The notes under the pieces are model-generated. The model made no database searches, had not been told where the DNA came from, and saw only the letters and a list, made by a program, of their open reading frames with translations. Shown in pieces: positions 56,817-64,000 of a stretch of 64,000 bases of DNA. Every line of letters begins with the position of its first letter. Positions within the stretch are counted from its first letter, which is position 1. The stretch spans positions 110,112,324 to 110,176,323 of the forward strand of contig OZ035960.1 of the NCBI GenBank assembly GCA_964034945.1, in the 5' to 3' direction. This DNA is from Chrysopilus asiliformis. Taxonomy: Eukaryota; Arthropoda; Insecta; Diptera; Rhagionidae. A program made the translations under genes and the position numbers.

Positions 56817-57312
56817 TCGGGTCTTTCAATAAGGACATAACAATTTTGTATTTAAATAAAACACAGAATAATTGAGATATCAGGTTGAAATTTATTCCAG
56901 GTGTAGTGGACATGTTACATTTAAGTATGAAATTCGATGTCCTTTATATGGCCACCGCGAGCACGTTTGCTGATTGATTCTTTGGAGCCAATTTTCCACC
57001 ACTCTTCCACACATATCGGCCGGAACGTTGGCAATTTCGCGTTCGATATTGTTCCTGAGCTCCTCTAACGTTGTTGGCTTGTTGGCATAAACCAACGACT
57101 TAACATAACCCCATAAAAAGAAATCCAACGGCGTTAAATCGCATGAGCGAGGTGGCCATTCGACCGGACCATTTCTCGAGATTACACGATTACCGAACTT
57201 CTCCTTCAATTGTTGTTTGACCAGCTGTGTGGCATTGCTCGTTCGTGAACTTCACCATGATAAAAATGTAAACCTTGACTGACGTTTTAGCATTGCCAGA
57301 TCATAAAAAAAA
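56817..57312 (-). mobile_element. Mariner-like element copy 3, internally deleted and 5'-truncated
   Basis: The 3' terminal inverted repeat starts at 56817 (TCGGGTCTTTCAATAAGG) after TA at 56815-56. The transposase start on the minus strand is at 57256. The element breaks off at about 57312 without its other terminal repeat. Confidence 0.8.
56892..57209 (-). pseudogene. Mariner transposase C-terminal fragment (105 codons)
   Basis: The largest open transposase piece in the window. It contains PRSCDLTPLDFFLWGYVKS, which corresponds to the region of the third catalytic aspartate of mariner transposases, then NIEREIANVPADMCGRVVENW and the CPLHLE end. The first two catalytic aspartates are deleted, so it cannot be active. 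Confidence 0.8.
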
Positions 57313-57419
57313 TTTAAAAAAATATGGTTTTGCATCACCGTTCCATACATCAAAATCCAATAGGACCACTCTTTCTCCTCTCTCCCGTGTAAATGGAAAA
57401 TGTCTTTTTTTTTCAAAAA

Positions 57420-57825
57420 ACAAAAGTTTATTTTTTTATCTCGCTTTCATAGATTTTTGTACAGTAAATTGAAGAAAAAGGATAATCACGTTATCCTTAC
57501 AGGACGTTCCGTTATCCTTACAGAGTTCTTAACATCAAAATCGAATTCGGCGACCCCAAAAACCCTCAAATGAGATTTTTTTTTCGGAAAATTCGTGGAA
57601 AAGGATTATGATCCTTACAGGACCCGTCCTTACAAGCACGAAGTAGTGAAAATATTGTATTGTCATCGGACTTACTTATGTGTACAAAACTTTAAGTCAA
57701 TCGGATGGGTGAAGTGGGTCAAAATTATATTGCAAGATTTTACCCAGACAAATAGACCCACAAACAAGCCCACAGACAGATACGAAGGCAAGTTAAATAA
57801 AAGGTTTTAATAAAAAAAAATACTT
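57420..57825 (+). repeat. Family W repeat, copy 3
   Basis: 'tttatctcgctttcatag', 'ggataatcacgttatcctta', 'ttcggcgaccccaaaaaccct', 'aaactttaagtcaatcggat' and a GACCCACAAACAAGCCCACAGACAG tract. Same order as the inverted copy at 41085-41470. Confidence 0.65.
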
Positions 57826-58003
57826 TTCAGTCGTGATTTCATCAATCAAAAAATTGAGTTTAATGGATATCGTGTTGTTTATCTCAGAATTTATTGAATG
57901 TCATTTTCTGACTATAACGAAAATTCAACCCTAGTTAAATTGGAGACACCGGAAGAAATAGTCTATATTTTCAAGTTTCTCAGGCAATCCATTTTTTGTG
58001 AAA

Positions 58004-58910
58004 ATGATTGGAAATAATGTGTTTTTCAAAGTATTTTTAATCCTTTTACTATTACAACTTACGGTAAAGTATATCTATAGATCTTAGACACTGTCCTTTG
58101 GATACGTCACGCTAATTTTAAACTTTTCAACCCTCCTATTCCCACGCCCCGCCCTGCCTCACTCCTCTCTTTATACCATTCTGCGATTTTTTGTATCGAG
58201 TCTAGCATTACCGTCACAATACCGCAAATCCCAAAATTGTTACGTATTTTATGGACTATCCCTTAAATAATATCGAATTGCAAAAAAAAAAAAACATTTA
58301 AACTTTTCTTCAATGAATAGATTTCCCTAAATCTTTTATTGACCGATTTAAAACTTAAACCAAATGAGACCGTTTGCCAGGATTCATTTTTTTACATATC
58401 CGTAAATCGAAATAAACAGCGAGTGATTAACTTTTCATGTAATTTTGTAATCGAAGTCAGGACCATATATGTATATTAAAATATATTTTTTTCAATTTAC
58501 ATATAAATAACGTTTATTCTAATTTCCCCAGGCAAAATTAATACTTTATAAGAAATTCCGTGGTCAATATCAGAAATATTTCCTCGATACCGGTGAAGAT
58601 GCTTGTAAATTGTTTGATGGAAGTTCAATGAACAAAATTTTTGTCGGCATTTTAAACCAAGCCAAGGAGTTTTGTAGTCAGTGTGAAAGGTGTCCGCTGA
58701 AAGTAAAGTTTTAGGGTCTAAACAATCGTGAAAATTATTTAATATAGTCTTTTTTTACAGGGAAACCTCTCCGTTATAGGAATTCCTTTGCCGCTTGCTT
58801 TTATTCCGAGTATTGTTCCGAAGGGATTTTACAAGGTTCATTTGTCGGCTACAAATCTCGGCAGACAGGTCACAATTATTGATTTCTTTATTTTCTTTAA
58901 AGCGTTTTGA
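58004..58910 (+). CDS. DUF1091/DM8-family secreted protein, gene H (4 exons, 176 aa)
   Basis: Exons 58004-58063 (MIGNNVFFKVFLILLLLQLT), 58321-58470, 58532-58702 and 58761-58910 (TGA). Introns 257, 61 and 58 bp; intron 1 is long because of an insertion. Exon 2 has LKPNETVCQDSFFYISVN and FSCNF. Exon 3 has AKLILYKKFRGQYQKYF, DACKLFDGSSMNKIF and CSQCERCPLK. Exon 4 has GNLSVIGIPLPLAFIPSIV, PKGFYKVHLSATNLGRQ and FFIFFKAF. Six cysteines in the mature part. From the middle of exon 2 to several hundred bases past the stop it is almost identical to gene I, while exon 1, intron 1 and the start of exon 2 differ clearly. No lesions. Confidence 0.93.
58085..58270. mobile_element. MITE-like insertion in intron 1 of gene H
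   Basis: The left part 'actgtcctttggatacgtcacgc' and the right part 'acgtattttatggactatccct' are imperfect inverted repeats. A related end ('gtccataaaatacgtcacgct') occurs at 29103. The same intron in gene I is 70 bp without it. Confidence 0.5.
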
Positions 58911-59190
58911 TGTAAAAATTTTATAATTTTTGTAAACAATTCTGTTTTTTTTTATTAATTGCTGAATGTTTGAATTCAATGGTAAATTGCAATAGGTTTT
59001 CAAATAAAAAAGATTAAAGGGTCTTACAAAAAAATTAAAATTGGTTTTTTTTTCTTCATATTTTTGAACATTTTAATAAATTATTTGATTCATTTGAATA
59101 CGACAAAATTATATTTTTACACAGCAGGTTTATATTAAAATAGGAAAACTGACCAAGCGATAAAATTTTAATCATATCATGGCACGAATT

Positions 59191-59480
59191 AAGTTAAGTG
59201 CACACGATATGATCACTGTTCATATTTTTGAGCAAAAAAAGGTCCCAAACGTGTTCATATCGTCTGAACACCATATTTTTGTGTTCATACGTATGAACAC
59301 AAGGCCTTTGAACACATTTGAACATGCCGTGAGCAAACGTATGAACACGACCTCTTCATACCGTGTGAACACCTTTCATTATGTCGTATGACCATATGAC
59401 CATATGAGGCTAAAAAGTATCATATTTATATGTGCATAAAACTGAGCACTGATCATATCGTTTGAACTTACCTTTATACC
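59191..59480. mobile_element. MITE-like insertion downstream of gene H, absent from the gene I copy
   Basis: It lies between 'catggcacgaatt' and 'aattattg' in sequence that is continuous at 63150-63170 downstream of gene I. The ends 'aagttaagtgcacacgatatgatcactg' and 'cactgatcatatcgtttgaactt' are imperfect inverted repeats. Inside, 'gttcatacgtatgaacac' and variants are repeated in both orientations. Confidence 0.75.
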
Positions 59481-59541
59481 AATTATTGTTTTTAAAATCG
59501 AATATAAATAATTTTGATCACAAAAGAGGCACGAACATTTT

Positions 59542-60184
59542 TATACCCGTATGGTGAAACCAAAAGGTATATTAAATTTGCCTTACAGTTTGTAACGCCA
59601 AGATCCCGTCATCACACACAAAAATGAACTACACCAGTGTGTTTAGAATGATAAAAAAAGTTGAATTTAGCATGTCCGTCCGTCCGTCTGTCCGTCTGTG
59701 GCGCGGATTGCGAGCGCACGGATTGAGCTAGAGACTTGAAATTTTGCGCAGATTCGTTTTTCGTAAAATGCAAGGCTAAGTTCATTAATGGGCCAAAAAG
59801 GCGAATATCTCAAAAACTGTGCATCTTATCAAAAAAGTGCAAGAACAAAAGTTATTTAAGATATGATTGTACATAAAACTTCCATACATCAAAATCCGAT
59901 TGGAATAAATTTTAAAAAATCTTATTGCAAAATTTGACTTCAAGTTGGAGTTTTGATATAAACTGTTCGCTGTTCATTTAAACTTCGAAAAATGCCATAT
60001 CACCATACGGGTTTTAAATAATTTCAGATTGGCAATTATAGCTTTTGCCGTTTTTTTTTTTTTAAATAAATTTTGCTGATACTTGTTGTAGAGGGTAATA
60101 GGGGGCATGAAAAAAAGCATGGACCAGTGCAATTTTTGCAGCCACAAAATAGCCAAATTAGCAATTATAGCTTTTGTTATGTCT
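59542..60184 (+). repeat. Family T repeat (TATACCCG end), copy 5, carrying a satellite-like segment
   Basis: It starts tatacccgtatggtgaaacc and ends 'gcaattatagcttttgttat'. The GTCCGTCCGTCTGTCC tract is at 59674-59697. At 60060-60150 it contains 'aaataaattttgctgatactt', 'gagggtaatagggggcatg' and 'agcatggaccagtgcaatttttgca', similar to the satellite unit. The gene I flank lacks the element (empty site near 63220). Confidence 0.8.
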
Positions 60185-60512
60185 AATTTTTAATTTATTT
60201 GGAAAATGATCCGAAAAAAGTTGTACAACACAGAACCTTAAGTTGCCAGGGGTTGTCGGGGGGCCTCAATTTTCCCTGCACCTAGGGCCGCAGATAGCCT
60301 AACTTCGCGTCTCTAGCCAGCGTCTTAAAAAAGTTTAGTAGATTCACGCTTTTTATATCGTTTGAAAGCTCTAAATGATTTAAAGCTTAGAGATTTGGAC
60401 GCACGAAATTAATGCGATCCAGCACACATTTTTGATTTTTTTTCAAGTTGATAGAGATGTCTTGAAAAGCGATGCCAGATGGCGCCAAGTTCCGTAGAGC
60501 CGGCTCTGACCA

Positions 60513-60660
60513 ATTTAAACAGTTTGCCAGGACGATTTCTTTAAACTATCTGTGGATCAAATAAGATGACTTTTTCTTAAAACCATCTATGGATCAAAAT
60601 ACAAAGGAACTAAATGAGTTTTTACGTAATTTTGTCCTCGAAATTAGGACGTTTTATGTA
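60513..60660 (+). pseudogene. Relic DUF1091 exon 2
   Basis: 'cagtttgccaggacgatttctttaaactatctgtggatcaaa' corresponds to TVCQDSFFKLSVDQ, and after a short internal duplication 'taatttt..gtcctcgaaattaggacgttttat|gtaaga' corresponds to NFVLEIRTFY with its donor. The F-S-C-N-F cysteine is changed (FLRNF). Exons 1, 3 and 4 were not found next to it. It lies between H and I. Confidence 0.75.
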
Positions 60661-60904
60661 AGATTTTTCCAGTATATCTCTGTGTCATCGATTTTAACAA
60701 ATATATTTGTGGCAAAAAGGCAAAACACCTTAAGTCAATTTTCAGAGGTACGCAAATTGATCTGTCTGGAAATGCAAATACAGATCACTTTTGCATAGAC
60801 TGAAAATCGACTTAATATTTTCTAAGGGTATATACGTCACTGTTCCAAAAGTTAATAGAAAAGTACGATTTTTGTAAAACTCATTTAAAGCAATTTTCAA
60901 GTTT

Positions 60905-61198
60905 CTAGTTCAACTCATTCTCGAGTTTTTTTAAGTCATACTCGTATATCGGACATACCGACAAAATGACATACAGACAGGCCGAAAGACAGACAGACTC
61001 ACGGACAGACAGACAAACAGACCGATAGATAGACCGACAAACCGACAGACCGACAAACCGTCAGACAAATGCACAGACATCGTCATAATTTTGCCGGAAA
61101 CGGATTTCGTGCTGATCAGAAAGTTTCTATCTGCCTCAATTCTCGAGTCGGTCTCCGTCATGAATACAATACTTTCCCTCTACAGCAGAGAAAAGTAA
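60905..61198 (-). repeat. Family U repeat, copy 1
   Basis: On the minus strand: 'tacttttctctgctgtagaggg' hairpin end, 'gacggagaccgactcgagaa', 'gatagaaactttctgatcag', 'ccggcaaaattatgacgatg', then a long GTCTGTCGGTTTGTC tract. Copies at 63480-63722 and, in part, 27251-27380. Confidence 0.75.
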
Positions 61199-61257
61199 AA
61201 AGGACGCTGTAGTGAAAAAAAAAATGTTTGACCAAAATCCGTTAAACAATGATCAAA

Positions 61258-61459
61258 CAGTAGAACCTCGATTCCTAAAAGCCTCTGTTTGTGAAAGTTT
61301 CGTGTGACATTTGAACCATAAAAAATGTTGGAGTTGTTGAATAATCTTTCGGTTTATGAGCAAAACTTTAGTTCTTGGACAGGCATTTTGGTTTGTGAAC
61401 GTCTCGGTTTTTGAATGCCATCCAGAAATGGATTAAGTTAATGAACCAAGATTCCACTG
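61258..61459. mobile_element. pogo/Tigger-like MITE
   Basis: The ends CAGTAGAACCTCGATTC and AACCAAGATTCCACTG are imperfect inverted repeats of the CAGT..AACCTCG type found in pogo-like elements. The body has 'gtttgtgaac / gtttatgagc' words in both orientations. The target duplication is unclear (AA left, TA right). Confidence 0.6.
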
Positions 61460-61519
61460 TATCCCGATTTTAAATTAAAATTACAGTTCAATCTACTTAA
61501 GAGTTTTATCGAGACTTAA

Positions 61520-61896
61520 GGCCCCATTTAAACCTGCGAGTTTTCATGAATTCCTCCCCGAATTTTGTTCAGAATTTGATTCAGAATCAGAAACGCAAAC
61601 AAAATCGCCGGAAAAATTCAAATTTTGACAACTCCGTTTACACCTGCGAGTTTTTCTTGAATTTCTCTGCGAATTTTATTCAGAATTAATTCCGCAAATT
61701 TTGTTCATCTATCGCAGAATAAATTCACTTAACAAAAGTCGTCAAAATTTGAATTTATGCGGGCGGTTATTTGAGTTCAGCCGTCTTTCAAGAACAAATT
61801 TCAGAATTTTGTGTCGTAGTATAAACCGTTGTGTAACAAGAATTTAGTGTCGAAGAATAGAATTCGGGGAATAAAGTGCCAGATGTAAACGGCGCC
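61520..61896. mobile_element. MITE with GGCSCCRTTTA ends, PIF/Harbinger-like (TSD TAA)
   Basis: A 377-bp element. The ends GGCCCCATTTAAACCTG and CAGATGTAAACGGCGCC are inverted repeats with four mismatches. TAA flanks both sides (61517-19, 61897-99). The inside has repeated 'gaattttgttcagaatt' words in both orientations. It ends 256 bp upstream of the gene I start codon. Confidence 0.75.
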
Positions 61897-62151
61897 TAAG
61901 TTCATACTACTTTACAAATTCTGAACTTAAAATTCAATTTTTTTTTTGAAAAACAAATAAATTAGTTTCAGTAAGTACTTTTATATATTTTGTGGCAAAT
62001 CCCCAAAACCAATTAATCAATTAAATTTTAAAAATATCATTGCGTTAATGATGCGATTTATTCTAAAAGGTAATGTTTTTTTAATGAGTGGTGAAATCAT
62101 TTGTGCGTATTTTCATGTTTTGCAAACAGTATTGTTTTTTACTGCGTAAAA

Positions 62152-62870
62152 ATGATGTGGAAAAATCGATTTCTTAACGTATTTTTCTTGTTTTCACTTT
62201 TGAAAATATCGGTAATTAAAAGTTTTGATTAATTAATCAAATTCAGCATACATTTCTAAATTTATTTTTTTTATGGCATAGATATCCAGAAAACTTACAA
62301 TGACTGATTTGAAATATAAACCAAATGACACCGTTTGCCAGGATTCATTTTTTTACCTATCCGTAAATCAAAAAAAACAACGAGTGATTAACTTTTCATG
62401 TAATTTTGTAATCGATGTCAGGACCTTATATGTATATTAAAATATATTTTTATCAATTTACATATAAATAACGTTTATTCTAATTTCCCCAGGCAAAATT
62501 AATACTTTATAAGAAATTCCGTGGTCAATATCAGAAATATTTCCTCGATACCGGTGAAGATGCTTGTAAATTGTTTGATGGAAGTTCAATGAACAAAATT
62601 TTTGTCAGCGTTTTAAACCAAGCGAAGCAGTTTTGTAATCAATGTGACAGGTGTCCGCTGCGAGTAAAATTTTAGGGCCTAAACAATCGTGAAAATTATT
62701 TAATAAAGACTTTTTTACAGGGAAACTTCACCGTTATAGGAGTTCCTTTGCCGGTTGCTTTCATTCCGAGTATTGTTCCCAAGGGATTTTACAAGGTTCA
62801 TTTGTCGGCTACAAATCTCGGCAGACAGGTCACAATTATTGATTTCTTTATTTTCTTTAAAGCGTTTTGA
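62152..62870 (+). CDS. DUF1091/DM8-family secreted protein, gene I (4 exons, 176 aa)
   Basis: Exons 62152-62211 (MMWKNRFLNVFFLFSLLKIS), 62282-62431, 62493-62663 and 62721-62870 (TGA), introns 70, 61 and 57 bp. The first of two adjacent ATGs is used to keep the 20-codon signal exon. Exon 2 has YKPNDTVCQDSFFYLSVN and FSCNF. Exon 3 has AKLILYKKFRGQYQKYF, DACKLFDGSSMNKIF and CNQCDRCPLR. Exon 4 has GNFTVIGVPLPVAFIPSIV and PKGFYKVHLSATNLGRQ. It is the partial twin of gene H 4 kb upstream. The downstream flank to about 63250 is also shared with H, minus the two insertions found there. No lesions. Confidence 0.93.
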
Positions 62871-63479
62871 TGTGAAAATTTTATAATTTTTTTAAACAAT
62901 TCTGTTGTTTTTTTTCTTAATAATTGCTGAATGTTTTAATGCAATGGTAAATTGAAATATGGGTTTTTAAATTAAAACGATTAAAGGGTCTTACAAAAAA
63001 AATAATATTGGTTTTTTCTTCTTCATATTTTTGCACTTATTAATAAATTATTGGATTCATTTGAATACGACCAAATTATATTTATACACAGCAGGTTTGT
63101 ATTAAAATAGGAAAACTAACCAAGCGAAAATTTTTTAACTATATCATGTCACGAATTATTCCAATTAATGATTTTAAAATCGAATATAACTACTTTAATA
63201 CATAAGGGGACGAACATTTTTAAAAAATTTATTTGGAGAATGATCCGAAAAAAACTTGGACAACATACAACCTTAAGTTGTCAGGCGGGCCTCAATTTTT
63301 CCTGCGCCTAGGTCCTCAGATAGCCTAAATCCGCATAATTTTCAAAAAACTGTATTTTTCCAAAAAAAAAAAAAAATGTATGGGTGGTGTCCGTTATAGC
63401 TAACGTAACTTTTCTAATAGTGGATAGAAAACTACGACTTTCGTAAAATTAATTTAAATCCATTTTCAAATCGCTAGTT
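62871..63479. other. Downstream flank shared with gene H
   Basis: 'acacagcaggttt', 'aaaataggaaaact', 'accaagcga', 'gatccgaaaaaa' and 'aaccttaagttg' occur in the same order at 58911-60240. The segmental duplication therefore extends at least to about 63310. Confidence 0.75.
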
Positions 63480-63722
63480 GAACCCATTCTCGAGTTTTTT
63501 AAGACATACTTATATCAGACAGACCGATAGAATGAAAGACTGTCAGGCAGACAGACCAACAGACAGACAGACCGGCAAACCGACAAATCGACAGACCGGC
63601 AAAAAGAAAGATCGACATACAGATGCACAGACATCGTCATTATTTTGCCGGAAACGGATTTCGTGCTGATCAGAAAGTTTCTATCTGCCTCAGTTCTTGA
63701 GTCGGTCTCCGTCATGAATACA
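63480..63722 (-). repeat. Family U repeat, copy 2
   Basis: Same order as 60905-61198: GACAGACAGACC tract, 'catcgtcattattttgccgg', 'ctgatcagaaagtttctatc' and 'gtcggtctccgtcatgaata', but the hairpin end is missing on the right. Confidence 0.75.
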
Positions 63723-64000
63723 ATACCAAAAACAATGTATAACCGAGACGATTCAAATCGAACAACTCATTTTAGAAGAAGCATGAATTTCTCAATCAAA
63801 AACTCGATACCCCATCGCCACGTGTTCAGCTAAGGCACAAACCAGAAAATAGTCGCTTTATGAGAAAGCTTAAGTGTAATTATCCCTTGTTGCCAAATAT
63901 TTTTAAAAGCTTTTATTTAGCTCGCTATCTTGTCTGTCTGTTTGTTTGTTTGTTTGTCTCACTTAATAAGATTTTCTATTTTTTTTTCTATTCATTCGTT
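63723..64000. other. Window end: unrecognised DNA, then the start of a GTCTG-type repeat
   Basis: From about 63905, 'tttatttagctcgctatcttgtctgtctg(tttg)n' resembles a family W end. It is cut by the window edge. Confidence 0.4.

Overview
The window looks like a piece of an insect nuclear genome, most probably from a fly or midge (Diptera). It is AT-rich. The only real genes are small four-exon genes with 52-70 bp introns (GT..AG) that encode secreted proteins of the DUF1091/DM8 family, which is strongly expanded in Diptera. Everything else is dispersed transposon debris, much of it carrying (GTCY)n runs like dipteran mini-me elements. I could not fix the family; a nematoceran such as a sciarid is a guess. 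I saw no tRNA, rRNA, CRISPR array or prokaryote-style operon.

Genes. I reconstructed ten DUF1091 genes by hand from splice sites. They lie at 3093-4223 (+), 8748-9449 (-), 18156-18880 (+, broken by one stop codon), 21065-21767 (+), 22634-23345 (+), 47103-47798 (-), 50333-51035 (-), 55930-56641 (+), 58004-58910 (+) and 62152-62870 (+). A relic exon lies at about 60513-60660. All share one plan: exon 1 is a signal peptide of 17-20 aa, exon 2 has 50-52 aa, exon 3 has 57-59 aa with the D-x-C-K-L-F core, and exon 4 has 49 aa. Proteins are 174-177 aa. Most carry an unusual C-x-x-C-x-x-C-P cluster at the end of exon 3. They are most likely secreted ML-like lipid- or ligand-binding proteins, but no function is proven.

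Region by region. 1-2.9 kb: a repeat family whose GTCY tract has expanded to about 83 copies of TTAGTCTG, with two TTA-flanked palindromic MITEs inserted. 3-9.5 kb: genes A and B among MITEs. 10-20.9 kb: MITEs, a mariner relic, a 10-bp minisatellite and pseudogene C. 21-23.4 kb: tandem genes D and E. 23.4-29 kb: degenerate repeats, including a single relic of the satellite unit. 29.2-38.2 kb: about 33 tandem copies of a roughly 277-bp satellite. 38-44 kb: repeats and a possible orphan exon. 44.1-46.8 kb: a deeply nested transposon stack (mariner, a hAT-like element and piggyBac-like elements, all with readable target-site duplications). 47-52 kb: genes F and J, each with an inverted copy of its last exon upstream of its start. 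55-63 kb: genes G, H and I; H and I share a near-identical tract that begins inside exon 2.

The genes do not form a pathway. They are a tandem-expanding paralogue family in transposon-rich DNA. The most interesting hypotheses are that the inverted last-exon copies at F and J make hairpin RNAs against the family, and that the satellite arose from a dispersed repeat still present as single-copy relics nearby.
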